Origin: Granulicella sp. L56
GTDB lineage: Bacteria; Acidobacteriota; Terriglobia; Terriglobales; Acidobacteriaceae
Reading direction: 5' to 3'
Length of the DNA stretch: 64,000 nt
NCBI RefSeq assembly: GCF_009765835.1
Contig: NZ_LMUS01000006.1
Location: forward strand, 1,384,438 to 1,448,437
Positions 36,726-45,283 of this stretch are shown in pieces; the first letter of the stretch is position 1, and every line of letters begins with the position of its first letter. The notes below the pieces were generated by a model. That model had not been told where the DNA came from. It did no database searches and was given only the letters and a program-made list of their open reading frames with translations. A program made the position numbers and the translations under genes.

Positions 36726-39700
36726 TTAGAAGCTTAGCTTGAGCGCGAATTGAAGTTGGCGCGGAAGGCCGGCAATGCTATTGATCACTCCAAAGTTCGT
36801 ATCACTAAAGTTTCCGTCGGGAAGCCCGGGATTGATAATATTGAAGACATTGAATGCCTCCGCGCGAAACTCTACGTTTCCAGACTCGGCAAACGGAAAG
36901 TTCTTGAAAAGAGACACATCCGCATTCTTATAAGGCTGACCCCGCATACTGCCTTTTCTGACATTACCGAAGGTGTAGGACGCCGGAGCCGCGAAAGCGG
37001 ATTTATTGAACGCTAGTTTGTACGTAGGGTGGCTTAGATTTGGATCGCCCACCTGATCCGGTCGTTCATTTCCACCTGTTCCTACATTAGCAATATCACC
37101 ATTAACGCCTAGAGAGTAGCTTTGACCACTCCTAAACTGGGTAAGCGTATTCACTTGCCAATCACCCAATACATAAGAGATGACGCCTGACTTCAGAAAT
37201 GGTTTTCCTTTGCCAAACGGTAACTCGTAGAGGGCAGATATGGAGAGGAACTGAGGAATGTTATATCCCGACGGTCCATAGTTCGATCCGGGATCATAGT
37301 AATTCTCCATAGAGGTTCCTGGCCCATCTTCGGCGTTGAAGAGCCCAGAGCCGGTATCAAGTGATTTGGAAAAGGTATATGAGACCAGTGCTTGTAGTCC
37401 ATTGGCAAGTCGCTGCTCCAGCTTGGCCTGGAACGAGTTGTAGTTTCCTGTTCCTCGCGAGCTGTCATAGTGGAAATTGGTCATATATGGAAATGGTCTG
37501 CGCGCGTTGACCTGCGCCGCAGTTCCAGGGCCAGGCGTCACCGCGGAATTCGCACCTCCGGAGTTGTAATCGAGATGTCGTGACACACTGCCTACATAGC
37601 CAGCTGACAAAAGTGTTTTCTTGGAGAAGGAGTGTTCGACCAACAAATTGAACTGCTCCGAGTAAGGGGGACGAAATTTGGGACTGTAATAGTAATTGCT
37701 GTCGTTGAAAGGACCGCCGGTTGTAAGTGGGGTCCCGACTGAGGCCTGCGCCGCCGTAACTGTGACAAGAGGCGTACCTAAAACGTTGTATGTTTGGGAG
37801 ACCGACCCCTTGGCTGGCCATTCCCCAACCGTATTAGACAGTAGTTGGCTGATTCCATTTAGAGTGTCGTACACAATTCCAAAACCTCCGTGAACGACGG
37901 TAGAAGGCTGAATCATGTATGCAAATCCAACCCGCGGACCGAACTGCAGGTTCAAAGAGGCTGGCGCTCTTGATGCTACGGGCGAGACAATGATATGGCT
38001 ACCGGCGATCGAACCGTCTTGGCCAACGATTGCCGCCAGATTCACAGCCGCATCGGTACTTGCTCCCGGAATGCAGGGAGCAACCGGTTTCGCAAGACAC
38101 GAGGGAGGCAGAACACCGCCGCCTATCTCCCAGTTACCGGTATCAAAATTGAACCCATTATTCATTCCGGCAGTAAAGCTGGGCTGGTTCTGTCTGTCAT
38201 AACGCAACCCAAAGTTCATTGTTAATTTGGGGGTTACTTTCCAAGAGTCGCCTGCATAGATAGCGTACGCAGGGATCCCATATTTAATAGTGTTTTGGCC
38301 CTGATAGTTAGCCGAGCTAGGATAAGCAAGCAATGCGGAAGCCACTGCATTACCCGTCGTAGACAAATTCGCTGGATCTGCTGTCTGAGCGGTGTCGAAG
38401 TTCAGATTCTGGCCTGTACCATGCTGGGACCGATATTGCTCAATCACAGTTGACCCAAAGCTAAGGCTATGTCTACCTAATTGCCAGTTGAGGACACCGC
38501 CAACCGACCATGATGAATTGCGCCGCAACGCCGTGCTGTTCAGCCCGGATCCACCGTAAGCTGCAAGGTTGACCGCCACGGGACCGTATTGATCGATGCC
38601 TTGAAAGCCCAATTGAGTGAGTGCAGCGAGGCCCACCGTTGAGAGGTTGACGAAGGTGAAAGCTCGGCTTGCTCGGCCACCGTTAATGTTCAATACCATC
38701 TTGGGAGAAAAAACATGCGTGATACCGGCTCCAATATTGAGCCCTCCAAAATCTGTCGTATTACTTAGTTTGTGCGTTGAAGGCTGGTTGAGAAAACTAA
38801 ACATGTTGCTCCAGCGGAAGAAAACGGTGTCCTTCTCGGTCACGACCTGATCGAGTCTGCCTTGGTAGTTGTTATCATTATTAGTTGACGGGGCATTCAA
38901 AATCTCATTGAAATTTGGATTCCCCGTAAGGTTGGGTCGATCGAAGTATGTTTGTATGTATCCCTGCATCTGCGCGTTGATCCGGCCAGAAGGAATCATA
39001 CTGTTTGCAAACTGTTGCCGAGTATAAGTCTGATTCGCTGAACTGAACGTGGTCGTTGTAGGATCGAAAATCTGTGTGTTGCTGTGAGAAACAGTGAAGT
39101 TTCCACTGATCTCAGCATCTGTCGGCACATTGTAGAGGCTGGCCGTTGGATTACTAAAGCGCCATCCCTCATAGCCGAAGAAGAAGAAAGTCTTGTCCCT
39201 GCCGTTATAAAGCTTCGGAATACGAACCGGACCACCAATTGTTCCACCAAATTCGTTTTGATGAAATGCGCCGACTTTTTTCGCGCTTCCATCCGAGTTA
39301 ACGTCAGTAAAAGGGTTACGTGCATTGAATGCATTGTTACGGATAAATTCCCAGGCACTACCGTGAAACTGGTTGGTGCCAGACTTGGTGATTAGGTTCA
39401 CCACACCACCCAGAACCGATCCAAACGCAGGATCGTCGTTATGAGACTGGACTTTGAATTCGCTAATTCCGTCGATGATGGGCAAAACAGTGTAGGTAGT
39501 AGTTCGAAAGTCAGTGTTGACAACACCGTCCAGAAGATAGAGTGTCTCCCTATTTTGCTGTCCATTGATGGCCGGGTTCGAGAACGAACTACCAGGGATT
39601 GCAACTGTTGAGCCGTCGTCCGTACCGATGTTAGCGCCCTGACTTGTGCTCACTGGAGTTGCACCGGGCACGAGGGTCAGCAGTTGGGTGAAGTTCCGGC

Positions 39701-40154
39701 CATTGAGCGGCAGATCTTTGACTGCTTGCTCTCCGATCACAGTACCCAGAGTTGAACTTGTAGCGTTCAACAATTCCCCTTGTCCCTGAACTTCGACCGT
39801 TATCGAAGCGGTTCCGACTGGCAACTTTGGATTAATGGTGATGCTCTGATTGACGTCGAGTTTGATGGAACCCGTAGTCATCGACTGAAACCCCTCTTTA
39901 GAGATCGTCACCTGATAGTTTCCCGTCGGCAACAATGTCAAAAGATATTCACCGTGCGAACCACTCTGTGCTGATCGAGTAGCTTGGGTATCAGTGTTTA
40001 TGGCTTTGATATTCGCGTCGGAAACCGCTGCCCCTGTTGAATCTTGAACAGTCCCGGTAATTTGACCGGTGGTCGTCTGCGCAGGTAACGAATAGCTCGA
40101 CAGTACAAATAAAGAAACAGCTACGACTGAAAACCCCTTACATCTTTTTCTCAT
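36726..40154 (-). CDS. TonB-dependent receptor, Oar-like with carboxypeptidase-regulatory domain
   Basis: This is a 1142-residue receptor. ATG 40154 is chosen over an in-frame ATG 7 codons upstream because GGAGG lies 6 bases before it. The signal peptide (GFSVVAVSLFVLSSYSLPAQ) is followed by the carboxypeptidase-regulatory domain (TGTVQDSTGAAVSDANIKAI). Plug motifs are EQAVKDLPLNGRNFTQLLTL and QNRETLYLLDGVV, and the barrel ends ...QFALKLSF. It is the promoter-proximal gene of the LacI-linked series TBDR, unassigned glycosidase, GH106-like, GH29. The expected role is uptake of the oligosaccharides handled by these enzymes. Confidence 0.93.
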   Translation of the reverse strand: MRKRCKGFSVVAVSLFVLSSYSLPAQTTTGQITGTVQDSTGAAVSDANIKAINTDTQATRSAQSGSHGEYLLTLLPTGNYQVTISKEGFQSMTTGSIKLDVNQSITINPKLPVGTASITVEVQGQGELLNATSSTLGTVIGEQAVKDLPLNGRNFTQLLTLVPGATPVSTSQGANIGTDDGSTVAIPGSSFSNPAINGQQNRETLYLLDGVVNTDFRTTTYTVLPIIDGISEFKVQSHNDDPAFGSVLGGVVNLITKSGTNQFHGSAWEFIRNNAFNARNPFTDVNSDGSAKKVGAFHQNEFGGTIGGPVRIPKLYNGRDKTFFFFGYEGWRFSNPTASLYNVPTDAEISGNFTVSHSNTQIFDPTTTTFSSANQTYTRQQFANSMIPSGRINAQMQGYIQTYFDRPNLTGNPNFNEILNAPSTNNDNNYQGRLDQVVTEKDTVFFRWSNMFSFLNQPSTHKLSNTTDFGGLNIGAGITHVFSPKMVLNINGGRASRAFTFVNLSTVGLAALTQLGFQGIDQYGPVAVNLAAYGGSGLNSTALRRNSSWSVGGVLNWQLGRHSLSFGSTVIEQYRSQHGTGQNLNFDTAQTADPANLSTTGNAVASALLAYPSSANYQGQNTIKYGIPAYAIYAGDSWKVTPKLTMNFGLRYDRQNQPSFTAGMNNGFNFDTGNWEIGGGVLPPSCLAKPVAPCIPGASTDAAVNLAAIVGQDGSIAGSHIIVSPVASRAPASLNLQFGPRVGFAYMIQPSTVVHGGFGIVYDTLNGISQLLSNTVGEWPAKGSVSQTYNVLGTPLVTVTAAQASVGTPLTTGGPFNDSNYYYSPKFRPPYSEQFNLLVEHSFSKKTLLSAGYVGSVSRHLDYNSGGANSAVTPGPGTAAQVNARRPFPYMTNFHYDSSRGTGNYNSFQAKLEQRLANGLQALVSYTFSKSLDTGSGLFNAEDGPGTSMENYYDPGSNYGPSGYNIPQFLSISALYELPFGKGKPFLKSGVISYVLGDWQVNTLTQFRSGQSYSLGVNGDIANVGTGGNERPDQVGDPNLSHPTYKLAFNKSAFAAPASYTFGNVRKGSMRGQPYKNADVSLFKNFPFAESGNVEFRAEAFNVFNIINPGLPDGNFSDTNFGVINSIAGLPRQLQFALKLSF

Positions 40155-40289
40155 TTGAAGCCTCCGGGAAAACATTTACTGAAATTCCAGTAACGTCAAA
40201 AAGCGCATGGACATTGTGGAGGAGAAGATAGGGGGAGGGAGATACCGTTGTCAAGATCTTATTCGATAACTGTAACGTACAACATCGCC

Positions 40290-40318
40290 AAAATAGCATG
40301 TATATAACTCATTATCAA
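40290..40318 (-). promoter_or_regulatory. candidate sigma70 promoter for the TBDR/GH operon
   Basis: On the minus strand TTGATA (40318-40313) and TATTTT (40295-40290) are separated by 17 bases, about 135 bases before the receptor start. Assigned by eye only. Confidence 0.45.
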
Positions 40319-40351
40319 TAAGTTAGCAGGGTGGCCCACATATTTTTATAC

Positions 40352-40369
40352 ATGATAAGCAATTATCAT
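40352..40369. promoter_or_regulatory. palindrome in the TBDR/LacI divergent region, candidate LacI-family operator
   Basis: ATGATAAGCAATTATCAT has 7-bp arms ATGATAA/TTATCAT around GCAA. It lies between the divergent TBDR and LacI genes, about 34 bases upstream of the candidate TBDR -35 box and 87 bases before the LacI ATG. GATAA..TTATC half-sites recur at 42589-42604. Confidence 0.5.
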
Positions 40370-40455
40370 TTGTGATGCTAACGTGCCAGTACGATGCTGA
40401 TCCCTGGGCAGGATTCAATGTCCTTTCACCTTAGGCACCTTGTATATTCCAATGT

Positions 40456-41520
40456 ATGACTGTTCGGATGAAAGATATAGCTAAGGATCTTGGTCTTTCC
40501 GTCGTTACCGTCTCTAAAGTTTTGAGAGATCATCCCGATATTTCGGCCAAAACACGAGCACGAGTTCTTCAGCATGTTAAAGATCGGGACTACCAAACCA
40601 ACGTACTGGCGCGCAGTCTCGTCACAGGCCGCAGTTATTTGATTGGCCTCGTTGTTCCCGATCTGATCCATCCTTTTTTTGCAGAGATCGCCAAAGCTCT
40701 TTCTCTCGTAATTCGTCCTCGGGGATATTCGCTTATCATCTCGTCTTCGGAAGAGGAGCCTGAACTGGAGACCCAAGAGGTGCGACAGCTGTTGGCGCGC
40801 CAGCTCGATGCCCTCATCATTGCCTCAACAGCAAGCTCTGGAGAGCAATTCGAACGCTTAGGAAAAGATGGCCTTCCTTACGTTCTGATAGATCGTAACT
40901 TTCCTGGACATCCAGCAAATTTCGTTGGTATTGACGATGTTGCTGCAGGCCGTATAGCTACCGAACACTTAATTAATCTGGGCTGCCGACATGTGGCTCA
41001 TATAGGCGGAAGAAGAAACAGCACCGGAGTAAGCAGACTGGAAGGCTATAAACAGGCTCTCCAGCTTAATCATAAGTTGTATTCAAGCAAGTACGTAGTA
41101 AGTCGGCCAAATGTAGACACGGATAGCAAGCAACACGGCGCCGAGGCAATGCGATCCTTATTGCAGTGCAATCCGAGACCAGACGGGGTCTTCTGTTATA
41201 ATGACCCGCTTGCAATCGGAGCTATGGATGCAATTCTCGAAGCTGGCTTACGAATACCGGAAGACATCGCTATCGTTGGTTGCGGAAATTTGCACTACGA
41301 CAGTTCTCTTCGCGTCCCCTTATCCAGCATCGATCAACACAGCCACTTGATCGGACGGCGCGCCGGAGAGATTGTTCTCGATCTTATCGAATCAAAAGTA
41401 CAGCAGCCATCGCGAAGCCTCGTGCTCGATCCAGTGCTCGTCATTCGCTCCTCTTCACGAATGCAGGCACATAAGACAACACCGACTTCGCCCGTCAAAA
41501 AGAAATCGCAGCAAACATAG
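40456..41520 (+). CDS. LacI-family transcriptional regulator
   Basis: This is a 354-residue repressor or activator. The LacI helix-turn-helix is at residues 5-24 (MKDIAKDLGLSVVTVSKVL), followed by the hinge (NVLARSLVTGRS). A periplasmic-binding-protein-like sensor domain spans ~62-335, beginning YLIGLVVPDLIHPFFAEIA and including VLIDRNFPG, GCRHVAHIGG and DGVFCYNDPLAIGAMDAI. Such regulators usually sense a free sugar or its phosphate. It is divergent from the TBDR/GH operon and ends 2 bases from the convergent AKR gene, so it is the obvious local regulator. No Shine-Dalgarno sequence is visible before the ATG. Confidence 0.94.
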   Translation: MTVRMKDIAKDLGLSVVTVSKVLRDHPDISAKTRARVLQHVKDRDYQTNVLARSLVTGRSYLIGLVVPDLIHPFFAEIAKALSLVIRPRGYSLIISSSEEEPELETQEVRQLLARQLDALIIASTASSGEQFERLGKDGLPYVLIDRNFPGHPANFVGIDDVAAGRIATEHLINLGCRHVAHIGGRRNSTGVSRLEGYKQALQLNHKLYSSKYVVSRPNVDTDSKQHGAEAMRSLLQCNPRPDGVFCYNDPLAIGAMDAILEAGLRIPEDIAIVGCGNLHYDSSLRVPLSSIDQHSHLIGRRAGEIVLDLIESKVQQPSRSLVLDPVLVIRSSSRMQAHKTTPTSPVKKKSQQT

Positions 41521-41522
41521 TT

Positions 41523-42455
41523 TCAGTCCCAGTGCTCAGGCAGGCCTGATGGCCAGGTGCTTGCAAACCCCTCGCCAATTGCCTTTTTTACTTCACTTAC
41601 GAGGGAGAGGTCAAGCGCGTTCTCAGCTGAGAGTACATTGGTTTTTACTTCTTCAGCCGTTGCCATTCCAATTAAGGTACTTGCGACGGAGGGATGTGCT
41701 AACGAGAACTGCAGGGCAAGCGTTGATATATCAATGCCATGCTTTACTGCCACCTCTGTAGCGCGCTTAGCTGCTTCTTTTATTTCATTCGAGGCAAGGT
41801 GCCATTCTGGAGCGCCCCGGTTCGTCAGAATTCCCATCAAAAGAGGTGAGGCATTGATCAAACCGATGTTCTGCTCACACGTGAATGGAGTCAGAACGTC
41901 ATCCATGTCGGTATTCATCAAATTGTACCGGCAGTATGAGAGCACCGTGTCAACTTCTACCTCCCTCGCGATCCGCGTCAGAAGCTTCACAGGATATCCT
42001 GTAATGCCAATGAATCGTGTCTTACCTTCCATTTGCAATTCGCGCATGGCTGGGATCGTTTCCTGGATCACCTGCTCAGTGGAGGCAAACTCAACATCGT
42101 GTACTTGCAGCAAATCGACATGATCGGTCTTTAACCGCGCGAGCGACGCCTCGAATCCGCTCCTAATACCCTTAGCGGAAAAGTCAAATTTACTCAATCC
42201 ATAGCGCCCGCACTTGGTAGCAAGAATGACTTGATTACGTCGGTTGGCAAAAGCGGTTCCCAGACGCTGCTCTGCCAGGGTCAGGCCATAGTAGGGTGAT
42301 ACGTCGAAAAAATTGATCCCGAGATCGATAGCCGTGGCGACCGCGCGCTCATCGTCTGCCAAACTCGTATTGCCAAAGACATTTCCTAGGGGCGATGCTC
42401 CAAAACCAAGAGTTGAGACTTCGAGCGACGTTCTACCAAGCCTATGGTATTTCAT
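41523..42455 (-). CDS. aldo/keto reductase, L-fucose/L-galactose dehydrogenase type
   Basis: This is a 310-residue AKR from ATG 42455; a GTG 4 codons upstream is possible. The catalytic tetrad is visible: Asp51 and Tyr56 in NFFDVSPYYG, Lys81 in ILATKCG, His119 in LLQVHDVEF. GFGASPLGNVFG near the N-terminus, KCGRYG...FDFSA, GKTRFIGITGYP and VLSYCRYNLMNTD closely follow what I know of plant L-galactose dehydrogenase and bacterial L-fucose dehydrogenase. The expected reaction is NAD(P)-dependent oxidation of L-fucose or L-galactose to the lactone. This links to the GH29 enzyme 10 kb away and to the aldonate dehydratase at 2168-3328. A palindrome sits 134 bases upstream. Confidence 0.88.
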   Translation of the reverse strand: MKYHRLGRTSLEVSTLGFGASPLGNVFGNTSLADDERAVATAIDLGINFFDVSPYYGLTLAEQRLGTAFANRRNQVILATKCGRYGLSKFDFSAKGIRSGFEASLARLKTDHVDLLQVHDVEFASTEQVIQETIPAMRELQMEGKTRFIGITGYPVKLLTRIAREVEVDTVLSYCRYNLMNTDMDDVLTPFTCEQNIGLINASPLLMGILTNRGAPEWHLASNEIKEAAKRATEVAVKHGIDISTLALQFSLAHPSVASTLIGMATAEEVKTNVLSAENALDLSLVSEVKKAIGEGFASTWPSGLPEHWD

Positions 42456-42588
42456 AATGAAGCGCACCTTTATGTGGAATGAATCTGACGTATAGTCGTC
42501 CGAGCTGATATTGGAGTCGAGAAGCTCAAAAAGTGACCGACGGCGGCCGCTTGATCAATGCACTTTTTGCCTCTGCGCACTATACTAA

Positions 42589-42604
42589 ACGATAAAGTTA
42601 TCGT
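42589..42604. promoter_or_regulatory. palindrome upstream of the AKR gene, candidate operator
   Basis: ACGATAAAGTTATCGT has perfect 7-bp arms (ACGATAA/TTATCGT) around AG. A possible minus-strand -10 (TATAGT, 42585-42580) borders it. The GATAA/TTATC arms match those of the palindrome at 40352-40369, so the LacI protein could bind both, although the spacers differ (2 versus 4 bases). Confidence 0.45.
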
Positions 42605-42682
42605 ATAAATCCACTAATACGAGACAATAGTAAGGGATCTCCATCTGTTCATACAGGAGAGCTAGCTCAATCGCTAGGTTTA

Positions 42683-43792
42683 CTATTTGATTAGCTGCCT
42701 GGCATATCTGATTTCGTTATATCCATCACTTTGAGCGATCGGACCGATCTCGAAAAGTGTGTTCATATCCCGCAGAACTACCAAGCAGCGACTATACCCT
42801 TTTCCCAGAACAGCACCGACTTGCGTCCAACTCGAGCCTGAAACGGCATAGGACTTATTGGTGAATAGATTGTTCGAACTATTTGAAACGGATATCAACG
42901 TTCCATCGGCTCCCCCAGAAGGTATCCAAACAGTGTACGGAGTTCCTCCAGATCCAGGAATCTTCGTTCCCGCATTTGGCGCATCCCAAATCTCTGGATT
43001 CTGAGTAATCTTATAGCTTGTATATTGAGTGCCATCACAAACGCACTCCCAGGTCATGATATAGCTTCCGTTCCCCATCTTGGCCACTACCGGCATCCCA
43101 GGACGCTCCCTCGGCGCGATCGCCACATCCTTAATTGTTCTACCCCAGGTCACTCCGTCTGATGAACTCTGGTGAACTATCATCTGATTATGAAGGGGCT
43201 TACGCCGCTCATCTGAATAATAGACAATGAGCTTCCCGTTCGCTAGCAATGCGAACGGCTCCCACACTGGACTATGCTTGCTATCCGGAATTGCGTTGCT
43301 TCCATTGGCAATATGGCTGACGAATATCCATGTCGCGCCTTTATCGGTGCTTTTGTACATATCAATTTGAGTTTTGGAGAGATCGTGTGGAATCGAATTA
43401 CCGAAGCACAAGATTGTTCCCGCAGGCATAAGACCTAAAGGTTGTGGCAACTCGTAAAGGAACGGCTGGAAACGCATTCCCCATCCGTTCCGAGTATCGA
43501 TCACGTCGGAAATATGCGACCAGGTAGCTCCTCCATCGGAACTACGGTAAACCGGAAATACCGGAACGCCCCGGGTATACTGCTCGAATGTTGCAAGCAT
43601 ATAACCATTTTTAGAGCCCGCATGCTTGAGTTGAATAGCACGTGGATAGAGTGATCCTGGCTTAGGACTTGAACTGAGAGGACCGTACATGGTAGCAGGT
43701 CTATCTATCGCCGCCCAGACATGAATACTAGACGAAAATAGAAGAATTGCACTAAGCATACAAGATAAAATCTGGCAAAATTTGCGTTTCAT
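42683..43792 (-). CDS. exported BNR-repeat glycosidase, sialidase fold, GH93-like
   Basis: This is a 369-residue protein with a Sec signal (ILSCMLSAILLFSSSIHVWA). ATG 43792 follows AGAGGA. Three Asp-box repeats are visible: SSDGGATW (~83-90), STDKGATW (~148-155) and SSDGVTW (~209-215), marking a six-bladed sialidase-type propeller. Motifs PVWEPFALLANGKLIVYYSDE and PRERPGMPVVAKMGNGSYIMTWE resemble exo-arabinanase (GH93) enzymes more than true sialidases. The sialidase Arg triad is not evident. A role in removing arabinan side chains fits the pectin-directed gene set, but the family call is tentative. Confidence 0.78.
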   Translation of the reverse strand: MKRKFCQILSCMLSAILLFSSSIHVWAAIDRPATMYGPLSSSPKPGSLYPRAIQLKHAGSKNGYMLATFEQYTRGVPVFPVYRSSDGGATWSHISDVIDTRNGWGMRFQPFLYELPQPLGLMPAGTILCFGNSIPHDLSKTQIDMYKSTDKGATWIFVSHIANGSNAIPDSKHSPVWEPFALLANGKLIVYYSDERRKPLHNQMIVHQSSSDGVTWGRTIKDVAIAPRERPGMPVVAKMGNGSYIMTWECVCDGTQYTSYKITQNPEIWDAPNAGTKIPGSGGTPYTVWIPSGGADGTLISVSNSSNNLFTNKSYAVSGSSWTQVGAVLGKGYSRCLVVLRDMNTLFEIGPIAQSDGYNEIRYARQLIK

Positions 43793-43906
43793 AAATTCCT
43801 CTTTGCGGTGAATTGCGGATTGTCCACAAAGTGCGATCGTGTATCTTAAGCTTTCGATAGCGGAGCGTTCAATTTAGGAGTGCACCTGAAGTCAGTCCAG
43901 CAACTC

Positions 43907-45010
43907 CTACTGCTGACCATTGCCTTGTTTTCGCTGCTGCGAAACCCAGTAAAGAGCGTCCACCGTCTCCCTGTTATCTGGACTCAACGAAAGCGCTTTC
44001 TGCAACTCGGCCTTTCCGTCATCCAAATATCCCGCATGGCATTGGGCGAGTCCCAAATGTTGATGCAGACTTGCTTGCAATTCGCAGTGACCGCACATGG
44101 CAATTGCTTGTTTAAACAGAGCAATTGCTTCCGCCCAATCCTGCTTGAGCATAAGCGAATAAGCGTGATTGGCTGTTTCTGTAACTTGCTCCAATGCCTG
44201 AGACTTTTCCTGCAACGTCCTGAATTGCTCCATTAATCGTTTGGATTCCTCGGAATCACGAGTTCGAAGCGCTTGGCCCAAGTTGTAAACGGCCTCTACA
44301 TACTCGGGATTAAGAGCGACCGCGCTGCGCCATGCTGATATAGCCTCGCCTTCACGCCCTTGGTTCTGCAGGCTCTTGCCAAGCAGAAAATAAGCGTGAA
44401 AGTTTTTGGGATCTAGGACAACGACTTTTTTCAATAAGAGCGATTCCTTCGCATCATGGTTGTATTTTGATTCAAAGGTCGCCCAGAAGAAAAATACTTC
44501 AGCATCTTTTGGCGCAAGCAAGGATGCCTCCTGAAACTCTGCGCGGGCGGCTGCCGGCCTGTCCGCATCGGCCAATATGCGTGCACGATTGAGATGTGCC
44601 GTCGCAGACTTCGGATCAATTTTGATAGCTTTGTCTATCTCGGATAGCGCATCCCTCGAATTAGAACTGTCTGCGAGGACAATCGCCAAATTCAGATGTG
44701 CATCTCCCGATTCCGGAGCCGCCAATACGGCCTTGCGCAATAGCAGGATCGCATCTTTCTCTTCTCCCAGACGGGCCTTTATCTTTCCCAGCAAAGTGAG
44801 TGTCTCTGCATTACCGGGAGCCAGCAAGACAGCTTTTTCCAGTGGAATCGCCGCTTCCGCAAGCCGCCCTTCTCTTGCCAGACCTTCGCCTTCGCGCTGC
44901 AGCGCTGCAACATCATCAAAGCGTTTTTGCGGACCTTGAGCCTGCCCAAAGTGACAGAGCAAGCTGGAGTAGCAAATCAAAGCCGTAAGAACTCTTTTGG
45001 AATAGTTCAT
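43907..45010 (-). CDS. exported TPR-repeat protein
   Basis: This is a 367-residue protein with a signal peptide (VLTALICYSSLLCHFGQAQ). At least seven tetratricopeptide repeats follow, for example REGRLAEAAIPLEKAVLLAPGN, SGDAHLNLAIVL, YVEAVYNLGQALR and ASLHQHLGLAQCHAGYLDDG. The last repeats are separated by a helical linker (~265-290). A protein-interaction scaffold in the periplasm is expected. It is divergent from the FG-GAP/ASPIC-UnbV gene. Such TPR/FG-GAP pairs are common in Acidobacteriota, usually near TBDRs and glycosidases, but the joint function is not known to me. Confidence 0.85.
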   Translation of the reverse strand: MNYSKRVLTALICYSSLLCHFGQAQGPQKRFDDVAALQREGEGLAREGRLAEAAIPLEKAVLLAPGNAETLTLLGKIKARLGEEKDAILLLRKAVLAAPESGDAHLNLAIVLADSSNSRDALSEIDKAIKIDPKSATAHLNRARILADADRPAAARAEFQEASLLAPKDAEVFFFWATFESKYNHDAKESLLLKKVVVLDPKNFHAYFLLGKSLQNQGREGEAISAWRSAVALNPEYVEAVYNLGQALRTRDSEESKRLMEQFRTLQEKSQALEQVTETANHAYSLMLKQDWAEAIALFKQAIAMCGHCELQASLHQHLGLAQCHAGYLDDGKAELQKALSLSPDNRETVDALYWVSQQRKQGNGQQ

Positions 45011-45283
45011 AGATGGATTCCCGAGCTGCTAAACGTCAATAATGAGCTTCCTTCATGGTCTGCCACTAAACATCCATACTCTGCGCAAAAAGTAAGTGGT
45101 ATGAACCGCATACGAACTGGCCGCCTTAACCACAGGAGAATCCCTCACCGTCTCAACCTCAATGACAATTTACGGAAGGCGGACTGGTGAAGCACAACGA
45201 ACGCCACATCGCACTATATTATTAGTGAAAAATTACTGTCAATAGAAAATATTATTCGATTGCTGTAGCGTTAACTTGCCGGA

